NCBI GenBank assembly: GCA_036274075.1
Contig: DASUGK010000037.1
Span: 1-56,354, forward strand
Direction: 5' to 3'
DNA: 56,354 bases
From: CADEED01 sp036274075
GTDB lineage: Bacteria > Pseudomonadota > Gammaproteobacteria > Steroidobacterales > Steroidobacteraceae
Shown here: in pieces, positions 44,475 to 52,938 of the stretch
How the letters are laid out: the number at the start of each line of letters is the position of its first letter
Numbering within the stretch: position 1 is the first letter of the stretch
The notes under the pieces: generated by a model
Seen by the model: the letters and a program-made list of their open reading frames with translations, nothing else
Databases searched by the model: none
Told to the model about the DNA's origin: nothing
Made by a program: the position numbers and the translations under genes

Positions 44475-45362
44475 TCAGCCGACAAGGCGACGGGCGGCGG
44501 CGCGCATTCCCAGCATCCAGATGCCCAAGTGCAGGGGATCCATGTGGACGGCACGACGCCAGGCCTTCCAGGCCGAGCGATCCCGCTCGTCGAGCGCGCT
44601 GTCCGCCCAGTCGCGATACAACTGCGCCAGTCGCTTGCGATATTGGGATTCGGTGAAGCGCGCGCGGTGACGGTTGAGAATGTTGAGCTGGGCGCCGTAT
44701 TCCTTTTCAAGGGTGCCGTGCAGGGCGGACTCCGGCAGGACGCGGTAGTGGCAGAGGATTTCGGGCAGCAGCATGAACTCGAAGAACTCCGACATCCGGA
44801 TCCACAAGTCGTAGTCGGCGGACAGCATGCGGTGTTCGGCGAAGAATCCGCCAGTCGCCTCGAACGCGGCGCGGGAGACCATGACGGCCGAGATGGCGAG
44901 GAAGTTGTCGCGCTCGAGCAGCTGGCGATGGATGTTGCGCGGCGTGCCGTACAAGTGCATCGGCCTCTTCATGACTCGCTTCAGCGGCCGATCATTCGCG
45001 TCGATCTCGTCGAAATTCCCGGCGACGGCCCCCAGGTGAGGGTACTTGGTGAAGGCGGCGACCTGGGTGGCGATCTTTTCCGGTGCCCAGACGTCGTCCG
45101 CATCCAGGAATGCGATCAACGAACCACGCGTTTCGACCGCGCCGCGATTGCGCGCGATACACACGCCATGGTTCGACTGGTGCAAGGCGCGTACGCGAGG
45201 CTGGTAGCGATCGAGAATGGCCGCGGTCGAGTCGGTGGACCCATCGTTCACCGCCAATATCTCGATGTGCGGATAGGTCTGGCGCAGCACGGAGTCGAGC
45301 GCCCGTTCGATGAATTCCTCGGCGTTGTACGCGGTGACGATGACCGAAACCAACGGCTCCAT
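44475..45362 (-). CDS. Family 2 glycosyltransferase
   Basis: GT-A fold transferase of 295 residues from the ATG at 45362 (a GTG at 45371 directly after the upstream stop is possible). Visible are VSVIVTAYNAEEFIERALDSVLRQTYPHIEILAVNDGSTDS, the DXD-like FLDADDVWAPEK for the metal/nucleotide-sugar site, and a C-terminal ADYDLWIRMSEF acceptor segment. There are no membrane helices, so it acts on the cytoplasmic face. Six bases separate it from the kinase-like gene. Confidence 0.93.
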   Translation of the reverse strand: MEPLVSVIVTAYNAEEFIERALDSVLRQTYPHIEILAVNDGSTDSTAAILDRYQPRVRALHQSNHGVCIARNRGAVETRGSLIAFLDADDVWAPEKIATQVAAFTKYPHLGAVAGNFDEIDANDRPLKRVMKRPMHLYGTPRNIHRQLLERDNFLAISAVMVSRAAFEATGGFFAEHRMLSADYDLWIRMSEFFEFMLLPEILCHYRVLPESALHGTLEKEYGAQLNILNRHRARFTESQYRKRLAQLYRDWADSALDERDRSAWKAWRRAVHMDPLHLGIWMLGMRAAARRLVG

Positions 45363-45371
45363 GGGCTGCAC

Positions 45372-46292
45372 TCACGCCACGCTGCGCGAGGCGCCGAACG
45401 GCGTGCGCAGGATGCTGATCCACTCGCGCGCGAGCGCGCCTCTCTGGCTGACCAGCGAGCGCAGCGCCTTGTACGCGAGCTTCATGCGGATGCCCGCCGA
45501 AAACGGGGCACGGAAGCCCTCCGCCACATACCCGCAGGCGATACGCGTCAGGTAGGCCGACACCGCGCCGGTCGTGGCCGGGTCGAGGTACTCCTGCGTG
45601 GCCTTGGCGTCACCGCTCCTGGAGCTGGCCGACCACTCGTGCATGCGGCGATCGAACATCACCTGCTGGATCTGGTGGATTCCGCCGCGCGCGGCGATGG
45701 CCGCCAGCATGACCATGTCGGCGCCATCGTAGCTGCCGTGGCGCAGGAACAGCTCGCGCAGGATGCCGCCCCTGCCCACGCCCTGGATGGAATTGGTGAG
45801 CCGGATCCGCTCGAGGATGCGTTCGAAGCGGTCCACGGGGCTCGATTCGCAGATGTGCATGTCATCCTGGTAGTTGCGCAGCGGGCGGCCATCCATGTCG
45901 ATCAGCCGTGACAGCGTGCAGACCAGCGCCACGGAGGGATCGGACTCGAGGACCTCGACGCACCGCGCGACGAATTCCGGACCGACCAGGTCGTCCGCAT
46001 TGGAGAGCTTGAAGTACTCGCCCCTGAACATGCCGGCCAGCCGGCGGATGTTTCCGTTGGCGCCGACGTTGATCTCCGTCCGCGCATGCTTCACGCGTGG
46101 ATCCAGCTGCGCGTAGCGCTTGCAGATCGCCGCGGTGCCGTCGGTGGACGCGTTGTCGCTGACGATGATCTCGATATTGCGATAGGTCTGCGCCAGCAGG
46201 CAGTCGAGGGTGGCTTCCAGGAAGCGCTCGCCGTTGTAGACCGGTACCCCGATCGCGACGAGCGGCTGATGTCCGGGAGCCTCGCGACTCAT
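45372..46292 (-). CDS. Family 2 glycosyltransferase
   Basis: Second GT2 enzyme, 306 residues from the ATG at 46292, which overlaps the TGA of the pyruvyl transferase gene as ATGA. VAIGVPVYNGERFLEATLDCLLAQTYRNIEIIVSDNASTDGT and FKLSNADDLVGPEF give the nucleotide-sugar site; a C-terminal helical region follows (GYVAEGFRAPFSAGIRMKLAYKAL). The frame stays open about 130 codons upstream but that part is antisense-like within the neighbouring gene. It probably adds one sugar to the repeat unit. Confidence 0.93.
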   Translation of the reverse strand: MSREAPGHQPLVAIGVPVYNGERFLEATLDCLLAQTYRNIEIIVSDNASTDGTAAICKRYAQLDPRVKHARTEINVGANGNIRRLAGMFRGEYFKLSNADDLVGPEFVARCVEVLESDPSVALVCTLSRLIDMDGRPLRNYQDDMHICESSPVDRFERILERIRLTNSIQGVGRGGILRELFLRHGSYDGADMVMLAAIAARGGIHQIQQVMFDRRMHEWSASSRSGDAKATQEYLDPATTGAVSAYLTRIACGYVAEGFRAPFSAGIRMKLAYKALRSLVSQRGALAREWISILRTPFGASRSVA

Positions 46293-47653
46293 GCCATGCA
46301 TCCGGCCAGGCGCGCAAACGTGCGGTACTGTTCGAACAGTGGCTCGACGTCGATGCGGCGGCGGGATTCGACCATGGCAGTCGCCGACGGCAGGTTCGCG
46401 ATGAGGTCTTCGGTCATCGCCAGCAATTGCTCGCCGGTGGCCTCGCCGGCGGGCACGCACCACTGGCCGGTACCCATGTGCTCGGCCACTTGCTGTGTCT
46501 TCTGGTGATAGATCACGCCGACGGTCGGCGTGCCACAAGCCAGTGCGAGCAATACGCCGTGGTAGCGAGTCCCGACCACGACGTCGTAGCGCCGCGCGGC
46601 CTCGAATACGCCAGGAACATCCTGCAGCGTCGAATCGAGCTCCAGCCGGTCCTTGAGCTCGGGCGCCAGCTCGGCGACGCAATCGACGACGCGCCTTACG
46701 CTGCGTGGATCGACGCGGATGTTGGACGGGAACAGCGTGACCCTGCGCCCGTTGCGCAGCAGCCCGATGACGAGCTTGGCGTGCGCTTCGACGTAACGGT
46801 CATACACGCCCGAATCGAGTATGTGCCAGTACTCTCCGCCGAAGAACGGCAGCGGATTGATCCCGACCCAGGGCACCGGATTCGCGGGCTTCGGCGGCAG
46901 GGCGGCGAGCAGGGGATGCGACCACGCGAAGTCGCGGATGAACAGGTTGGGCTCCGGCGAGCCGAGGCTGCGCGCCTCATCGATGGAATACGGATCGCGG
47001 AACGAACGATAGTGGGCCAGTTTCAGTGCCAGGCCAAAGCAGATGCGACTCAGCGGAATCGTCACCGGACCCGCCCCGGCGCTGGCAAAGGCGACTTTCG
47101 CCCCGCGCAGGCGCGCGAGAATCACCCATCGCAGGATGACGAGTGGATAGCCGAGTCCGTCGACGTAGTCGGAGATCTGCCCGGAGCCCGCCCACAACAT
47201 CAGCGTCACTCCCTTCAGCCGGCGGTAGCTGCGGATATCGAATGCGATGGTCTGCGCGGCCAGGCCGATCCCTCGTGCGAAGACCACGAAAGGCTTGAGC
47301 ACGGCCTTCAGCAACGGGATCCTGCGCACCAGTGCACCCAGCCCGGTGTGTTTGGGCGCAGTCTCGGCCGAGGGCTTGGACTTCGCGGCGTAGGTCTTCT
47401 CCCAGGAAAAATCGGGCGGCGGTTCGCCCAGCAGGCGTTCCGTGTAGAGGCGCAGCGGCTGCGATTCAATGGAGTGGCGAGCCGCGGTGTCGCGCGGATT
47501 GAGGCTGAAGGCGACCAACGAAGCGCCCGGCGCAAATTCCCTCAGCCGTCCCACCACGGCACCCGTGATGGCTTCGTCACCCATGTTGCCGACGCCGACG
47601 TGGCCCATGATGGCAATTCGCGGCGCGCGGCGGGGTTTGGCGGGAGCTGACAT
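46289..47653 (-). CDS. Polysaccharide pyruvyl transferase family protein
   Basis: CsaB/WcaK-type enzyme, 454 residues from the ATG at 47653. The N-terminal RIAIMGHVGVGNMGDEAITGA matches the family start, and GTRYHGVLLALACGTPTVGVIYHQKTQQVAEHMG is the conserved C-terminal block with the catalytic or phosphate-binding histidine. It would add ketal pyruvate to a sugar, giving the polymer negative charge. Starts at 47776 (ATG) and 47836 (GTG) are open in frame but add a low-complexity leader. It is first in the leftward operon and has an upstream regulatory region of about 570 bases. Confidence 0.9.
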   Translation of the reverse strand: MSAPAKPRRAPRIAIMGHVGVGNMGDEAITGAVVGRLREFAPGASLVAFSLNPRDTAARHSIESQPLRLYTERLLGEPPPDFSWEKTYAAKSKPSAETAPKHTGLGALVRRIPLLKAVLKPFVVFARGIGLAAQTIAFDIRSYRRLKGVTLMLWAGSGQISDYVDGLGYPLVILRWVILARLRGAKVAFASAGAGPVTIPLSRICFGLALKLAHYRSFRDPYSIDEARSLGSPEPNLFIRDFAWSHPLLAALPPKPANPVPWVGINPLPFFGGEYWHILDSGVYDRYVEAHAKLVIGLLRNGRRVTLFPSNIRVDPRSVRRVVDCVAELAPELKDRLELDSTLQDVPGVFEAARRYDVVVGTRYHGVLLALACGTPTVGVIYHQKTQQVAEHMGTGQWCVPAGEATGEQLLAMTEDLIANLPSATAMVESRRRIDVEPLFEQYRTFARLAGCMA

Positions 47654-48225
47654 GGCCTTGGAGTCATTGTTCGTCGCCCCGGGGCGTTGGGAACCTGAAA
47701 CTGTCACATTCGGCTCCAGCGCTGCGCGTGATGCAATGGCCACTTCGGGCGCGATCGGCTTATTGTCGTATCTCATTCGGCAAGTATTTCCAAGGCGTGT
47801 CGGTTCGAGATTCTGCTCACGCAGCGCACGGATCACGGTGGGCAGCTTCCGCCGTGATCGCGTAATCGTCGTGGATCGGCATTATCGTGCCCTCCAGCCG
47901 CGCAGTGGCCGGCACGCGGCGCACGACTTGCATGAATTCGCGACTTGCCGCAAGGTTTGGGCCGGTCGACTTCACCAACATGCTTGACTAACTTGCTCCC
48001 GGCCTGTCCATTGGGGCCGCAGCCGGCCCGCCCTTGGAGCGGCATGCCATTGAAAGGCCGGGAAAAGTCCGTGTGCACGCATAGACGCGATCCGCTACGC
48101 GCGCAACCGCTTTCCTGGGACCAATGGCGCAAATCGTGACGGCGCTCATTCTTGCGGGACTGGACTTCCGGTACCCCAGGCGCGGACTGATTCGGTCATA
48201 ACTAGACTACGGTGCCCACCCAGCC
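47654..48225. other. Divergent intergenic region of the polysaccharide locus
   Basis: 572 bases separate the divergent pyruvyl transferase and outer-membrane barrel genes, the longest non-coding stretch in the window. The GC content drops in parts (about 47961-48000). Possible promoter elements are TTGACT at 47982-47987 and TAGACT at 48203-48208, but no pair has convincing spacing. GGCATGCC at 48041-48048 is a short palindrome. I see no riboswitch, no small gene and no clear terminator. Part of the left end may be coding if the pyruvyl transferase starts at 47776 or 47836. Confidence 0.5.
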
Positions 48226-49653
48226 ATGATGAGCGCCGGCGACATGCCAAGAACCCGCACGCGATCCGCAACAGGTACCGCCGTGTCCATGATCGGACTG
48301 ACCGCGATGCTTGTCGCGCCCCTTGCGCGCGCGGTCGACAAGGACCTGTCCTTCCACGTCGGCGATACCTGGAGCGACAACGTCACGTTCTCTGCCGACA
48401 ATCCGGTCGCGGATCACATCACCGGTGTCGCAACCAAGATCGGGCTCGCGACAGTCGGGCCGGTGCTCGAAGCGACGGCTCGCGCCGATCTGATCTACCT
48501 GCACTACATCGACGGCACGTTCGAAGACCAGTTCCAGCGGGGTTTCGTCGGCGACGCGCGCCTGAACTTTCTCGAGGGGCGATTTTCGTGGGTCGCCACG
48601 GAGAACTACGGCCCCGTGCTCGAAGACCCGCTGTCCACGGATCGTCCGGACAACTGGACCTACGACAGCTACTTCACGACGGGGCCCGATGTCATTTTCG
48701 GGCCGCTTTCGGGTACACACGTACTGGTTGGAGCACGCTACAACCGCGTCGACTACGAAATTGAAACCGAGCCGGGCAATGAGCAGTATGAGGCGAACCT
48801 CGCGCTGGTGTTCCCGTCTTCCGCGCGCACGGAAGCTTCGCTGCACGTGGATGGGCGCCGCGTCAAGCAGCAGACTGTGGAGTCGGACGACGTGGTCGTG
48901 CCTCCGGCTGACTACGACATCGGCGAAACCTATGCGCACTATTCCAACGATGGCGCACGAAACAGCGTGTCGCTCGATGCAGGTATCTCCGCCCTGAGGA
49001 TGGATGGCGAGAATGACACCTCGACCGCACCGCTGTTGCGCCTCGGGCTGGGCCGAAAGCTCACGTCGCGAGTCACCATGAGCCTTTACGGCGGGACCCA
49101 ATACCAGGAAAACCTCGGACGTTTTCAGCGGCTGCAGAGTACTCCGCAACCCGGTGGCGAGAATCCCGGCGACGTCCTCGATGACGTGGTCAACACATCC
49201 AGTCCGTTGAAGGACACGTATGGCACGTTGATGCTGTCCTACGACGGCCCGCGCATGACCGCGGATGTATCCGTCTCCCACAATCGGGTGGAAGCCGAAG
49301 GCACCGAGGAGATCACCTCGGCATTGGCCGCGGACCAGGAATACTCGACCTTGAATTTCGCCGTGGAGCGACGCGTCACGCCAACCTGGACACTCGGTCT
49401 GGCGGGCAACTACCAGGACCGTGACTACGCCGAGCTTGGACGCCAGGACAAGGATATCGTGGGGCAATTTTCGTCCATCTGGAGACTCCAGCAGGAGCTG
49501 GAGCTGACGCTGATCTACCAGTACCGCGAGCGAGACAGCAACATCGCGGGTGCCCAGTACGAGGTGAATTCCATCCAGCTGGAACTTGTGTATCGCCCGG
49601 CCAGCGAGATCGCGTCGCGCGCGCGAGAGAATCGCTGGCGCGTCTCCAAGTAG
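48226..49653 (+). CDS. Outer-membrane beta-barrel protein of the polysaccharide locus
   Basis: Exported protein of 475 residues (start may be ATG 48226 or 48244) with a signal peptide ending VAPLARA. The mature protein is dense in alternating beta-strands, with aromatic-rich ends (ATADVSVSHNRVEAE, LGLAGNYQDRDYAELGR, LELTLIYQYRERDSN, QLELVYRP), predicting a 14-18-strand barrel. It resembles the large, poorly characterised outer-membrane proteins encoded in exopolysaccharide/PEP-CTERM loci. A role in polymer export across the outer membrane is likely, but unproven. The flippase gene follows after 15 bases. Confidence 0.82.
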   Translation: MMSAGDMPRTRTRSATGTAVSMIGLTAMLVAPLARAVDKDLSFHVGDTWSDNVTFSADNPVADHITGVATKIGLATVGPVLEATARADLIYLHYIDGTFEDQFQRGFVGDARLNFLEGRFSWVATENYGPVLEDPLSTDRPDNWTYDSYFTTGPDVIFGPLSGTHVLVGARYNRVDYEIETEPGNEQYEANLALVFPSSARTEASLHVDGRRVKQQTVESDDVVVPPADYDIGETYAHYSNDGARNSVSLDAGISALRMDGENDTSTAPLLRLGLGRKLTSRVTMSLYGGTQYQENLGRFQRLQSTPQPGGENPGDVLDDVVNTSSPLKDTYGTLMLSYDGPRMTADVSVSHNRVEAEGTEEITSALAADQEYSTLNFAVERRVTPTWTLGLAGNYQDRDYAELGRQDKDIVGQFSSIWRLQQELELTLIYQYRERDSNIAGAQYEVNSIQLELVYRPASEIASRARENRWRVSK

Positions 49654-49669
49654 AGGGACCGCGGTCCCT
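49654..49669. promoter_or_regulatory. Perfect 16-bp palindrome at a ribosome-binding site and TTG start
   Basis: AGGGACCG and CGGTCCCT make a perfect palindrome whose last base is the first base of the TTG start codon of the next gene. It contains the AGGG that would serve as ribosome-binding site. It could be an operator, or an RNA hairpin that blocks translation unless the upstream gene is being read. Confidence 0.6.
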
Positions 49670-51225
49670 TGAACAGCGCTGTCCGGACCAGGCCCAGCCT
49701 GATCGGAAATGCCTTCGCGAGCTGGGGAGCTTTCCTCTATGTCGCCGCGATCGGCTTTTTCCTGTCCCCGATCGTCGTCAATTCGCTCGGCACCACCTCC
49801 TACGGTGTCTGGTCCCTGCTCGTCACGGTTGTCGGCTACCTGGGCCTGCTCGACTTCGGGGTGCGCGGCGCCGTCACGCGCTACATCGCACATCACCACG
49901 CCGCTGCCGACCACGAGTCATCGTCACTGATCGCCACCGCCGCGATCGTGCTCTTTGGCGCGATGGGTGTGCTGGCCATCCTCATCTCGTGTGGACTGAG
50001 CTGGCTGGCGCCCGTTGCGTTCCATATCCCCGCGGAGTTGCTGCCGGAAGCGCAGACCGTCCTCGTGCTGGGCGGCTTCACGATCGCCTCGACGCTGCTG
50101 GGCGCCGTGTTCGGCGGCGTGGTGACGGGACTCGAGCGCTTCGACATCAGCGCCGGCGTCGAAATCCTGCTCACCACCGTCCGCTCCGCGGCGGTGCTGG
50201 CGGCACTCAAGCTCGGCTACGGCCTGGTCGCGCTGGCGTGGATACACCTCGCGGGCGCGATTCTCTATGGCCTCGCGATGTGGCTCATCGTGCGGCGCAT
50301 CCTGCCCGGACTGCGCTTCCGGTTTCGGGAAAAGCTGGCGCCGCACGTGCGGACCATCCTGTCGTTCAGCGCCTACCTCAGCGCGCTGCACATGCTCGGT
50401 GTCGTGATCTACTACACCGATGCCCTGGTCATCGCCACGATGCTGCCGATCGGCGCAGTGGGTATCTACGTCATCGCGGGAAACCTCACGACCTACGCAC
50501 GGCAGGTTTCCAGCGCGCTGTCGAAGATGTTCACGCCGCGCATCAGCGCCATGTATTCGGCCGGCAGCGACCAGATCGTATCCACCGTGCTGTCCGCGAG
50601 CCGCGCGGCGACACTGGTGATCCTGCCCATCGCCATCACGTTCCTGCTGCGCGGCAAGAGCTTCATCGGCCTGTGGATGGGGCCCGAGTACGGCACGCCC
50701 TCGGGCGAAGTGTTGCAGGTACTCGCATTGGTCGTCTGGTGCGGCAGCGCACGTGCAGTGGCCGGCGCCGCCGTCATCGGCGTCAACATGCACCGCCGGC
50801 TCGTGCCCCTGGCGGCGTTCGAGGCCTTGTGCAATATCGCCTTGAGTCTTGCGCTGGCGCGCCCTTTGGGTGTCGTGGGAGTGGCGATCGGTACGCTCAT
50901 CCCTGCCCTCATCGTGAGCTTCCTGCTGGTGCCGCGCCAGATGCAGCAGATCATCGGAGTGCCAGCGCGGGATTACATCGTGAATGCCGTCGTGCTCCCG
51001 ACCGTCTCCGGGCTGCCATTCGCCGCCGGCACGATCCTGCTCGAGCGCTACTTCCCCAGCACGAGCGTACTGATGTTCTTCGTGCAGGTCGCAGCCGTGC
51101 TGCCACTCGCCTTCATCGGCGCGTACGCGGTGTGCCTCAATGCCCAGGAGCGACAGGCACTGCTCGCCGCTCTCAGCAAGCGTGGCATTCGCATTCCGGG
51201 AAGCCGCCCGCAGCGTGCGCCGTGA
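49669..51225 (+). CDS. Polysaccharide flippase (second of two)
   Basis: MOP-superfamily membrane protein of 518 residues with about 14 hydrophobic helices: LIGNAFASWGAFLYVAAIGFFLSPIVVNSLGTTSYGVWSLLVTVVGYLGLLDFG is the typical N-terminus of lipopolysaccharide/EPS flippases. The start is TTG at 49669, set by the palindrome/ribosome site. Its stop (TGA 51223-51225) directly abuts the TGA of the convergent acyltransferase gene (TGATCA). Two flippases in one locus imply two substrates or a second polymer. Confidence 0.9.
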   Translation: MNSAVRTRPSLIGNAFASWGAFLYVAAIGFFLSPIVVNSLGTTSYGVWSLLVTVVGYLGLLDFGVRGAVTRYIAHHHAAADHESSSLIATAAIVLFGAMGVLAILISCGLSWLAPVAFHIPAELLPEAQTVLVLGGFTIASTLLGAVFGGVVTGLERFDISAGVEILLTTVRSAAVLAALKLGYGLVALAWIHLAGAILYGLAMWLIVRRILPGLRFRFREKLAPHVRTILSFSAYLSALHMLGVVIYYTDALVIATMLPIGAVGIYVIAGNLTTYARQVSSALSKMFTPRISAMYSAGSDQIVSTVLSASRAATLVILPIAITFLLRGKSFIGLWMGPEYGTPSGEVLQVLALVVWCGSARAVAGAAVIGVNMHRRLVPLAAFEALCNIALSLALARPLGVVGVAIGTLIPALIVSFLLVPRQMQQIIGVPARDYIVNAVVLPTVSGLPFAAGTILLERYFPSTSVLMFFVQVAAVLPLAFIGAYAVCLNAQERQALLAALSKRGIRIPGSRPQRAP

Positions 51226-52206
51226 TCAGGACGAGGAACGCAAACGGCTGACCATGGATATGCCGGCGCGACACGCGTCGGCCACCGATTGCGTGAGACG
51301 GTGAGTCGCGTAGCTCAGCGGCGGGTAGATGTACAGCTTCGATTTTGTCCCGGATGCCGGCCCCCACTGCTTCTTGTAGTCGTGCGATCCCCCGAGGTCC
51401 AGGCTCTTGAAACCTTTCTCGCGGCCCCACTGCGCGATGCGATCGATGAGGCAAGTTCCCGCATCGAGCTGCTGATAATTTCGGTCGCGCGTCGTCGCGA
51501 GGCCCACGAGGTCCTCCTGGACGGCACACGCCGTGCTGGAGGCGACGAACTTGTCGACATCCATGAGGCTGAAGGTGAAGTGCCGGCCCTCGGGCTCGAG
51601 CTGGCTCGCCAGCAGCAGGCGGCATTCGGTCTGGTACGGCGACTGCGGATCTTCGGCGGTCCATTGCGTCGCCGCGCTGCGGATCGTGTATTCCGCCGCA
51701 CCCGGTGCATTGACGATGAAATTCAGGTTGGCACAACGACGACGCGCCCGATTGACCGTCTGGTGAAAGCGGCCCTGCCGCCAGTGCGTTTCGTAGTCCG
51801 ATGCGAGATGCATCGCGTACGTGGTCTCCGACTTTGTCCTGCGGACGTAGCCCAGCTGCGGCGGTGGAGGCCCCATGCGCCACCACACGATGCGCGATGG
51901 CACGGGCAGGCGCGCCAGCAGCGGCTCGAGCGTTCCCGGCTTCGCGACGCCGACGAATCCGGGGACTATCCACTGGGTGATGGGTTCCCAGACGCCGCGC
52001 GGACCGCTCATCAGCGTGACGAGTGCTTCGGGCTGCCCCTGCGCATCGACGGAAAGATAGGTGCGGACCCGCGCATGCTTCGCGGCTATCTGCGCGAGCG
52101 TGGGATAAATCGTTCGCGCCCAGCCCGGCGGGTCGGGTAGTTGGGCCAGAGCTTCATCGAGCTCGGCGCACCACTGTTTGAATGGCAGGAGGGCCGGACG
52201 GGGCAT
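51226..52206 (-). CDS. FemAB/BioF2-like acyltransferase of the polysaccharide locus
   Basis: Protein of 326 residues from the ATG at 52206. The C-terminal half contains a GNAT-like acetyltransferase core related to FemAB/BioF2 domains: YVRRTKSETTYAMHLASDYETHWR, then CLIDRIAQWGREKGFKSLDLGGSHDYKKQWG. Such proteins occur in exosortase/EPS gene clusters and may acylate a sugar or amino group of the polymer. The substrate is unknown. The intergenic 126 bases to the next gene hold no feature. Confidence 0.8.
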   Translation of the reverse strand: MPRPALLPFKQWCAELDEALAQLPDPPGWARTIYPTLAQIAAKHARVRTYLSVDAQGQPEALVTLMSGPRGVWEPITQWIVPGFVGVAKPGTLEPLLARLPVPSRIVWWRMGPPPPQLGYVRRTKSETTYAMHLASDYETHWRQGRFHQTVNRARRRCANLNFIVNAPGAAEYTIRSAATQWTAEDPQSPYQTECRLLLASQLEPEGRHFTFSLMDVDKFVASSTACAVQEDLVGLATTRDRNYQQLDAGTCLIDRIAQWGREKGFKSLDLGGSHDYKKQWGPASGTKSKLYIYPPLSYATHRLTQSVADACRAGISMVSRLRSSS

Positions 52207-52332
52207 TAAATCATTGTTCCGGCAGACGCCAGGCGCGGTCAAGCGCGGCACAGGTGAACCGCTGGCCGCGTCACACTCGTCGCAGCTCGAATCAGGTATC
52301 CTCCGCCGAGGGTTTCAGGGCGACAGGTCTCC

Positions 52333-52938
52333 GTGACAACCACCAAGTATCGTCCACTGGCAGACGGCGATTTCGCGGGAGTGCACCGCGTGGCGCTCGA
52401 GTCCTGGCGCAGCGCCTATCGCGGCCTGTTGGACGATGAGCGAATCGAAGCCACGGTCAATGACCACTACAGCGCGGAGCGCCTGCGCGAGGTGCTGGGC
52501 AAGGTGGCAACCGGATCCCGGTATTTCGAGGTCGCCGTGCGCGACGAGCAGGTGGTGGGTTTCTGCACCATCGTATTCACCGGCCTCGGCGCGGAATTGT
52601 CACGCCTGTACGTCCTGCCGGAGATCTTCGGCTCGCGTGTCGGAGTGACGTTGCTCCTGCGTGCCGCGGAGTACCTGCGCTCGCAGGGTTACCATTCCTG
52701 CCACAGCTGGATGCACAAGGAAAACCAGCGCGCCATCAAGATCTATCAGCGCTGCGGGGCCCGTCATGTGCCGGAGATGGACCGGGTTGACAGCTGGTAC
52801 ATGGAATACGACCTGACCCTGCGCGGCACGATGACCAACGCCGTGAAGCGGGTGCTGAGACGAGTCGCGCGGGTACTGCGTGGCGGTCGTGTACCCGCCG
52901 GTGAAGCTGTACTTCCCGATGTCCGCGACAGCTCCTGA
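52333..52938 (+). CDS. GNAT family N-acetyltransferase
   Basis: Protein of 201 residues, start GTG at 52333. A GNAT fold is clear: YRPLADGDFAGVHRVALESWRSAYRGLL at the front, the acetyl-CoA site LYVLPEIFGSRVGVTLLLRAAEYLRSQGY, and KENQRAIKIYQRCGARHV at the end. The C-terminal 40 residues are a basic tail (VKRVLRRVARVLRGG). It may acetylate an amino sugar of the polymer or be unrelated to it. It overlaps the start of the next gene. Confidence 0.9.
   Translation: MTTTKYRPLADGDFAGVHRVALESWRSAYRGLLDDERIEATVNDHYSAERLREVLGKVATGSRYFEVAVRDEQVVGFCTIVFTGLGAELSRLYVLPEIFGSRVGVTLLLRAAEYLRSQGYHSCHSWMHKENQRAIKIYQRCGARHVPEMDRVDSWYMEYDLTLRGTMTNAVKRVLRRVARVLRGGRVPAGEAVLPDVRDSS

Noticed and set aside
47880..48060. 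c-di-GMP (GEMM-type) riboswitch upstream of the barrel or the pyruvyl transferase gene
   Set aside because: Neither strand shows the required GAAA tetraloop and receptor blocks in order.
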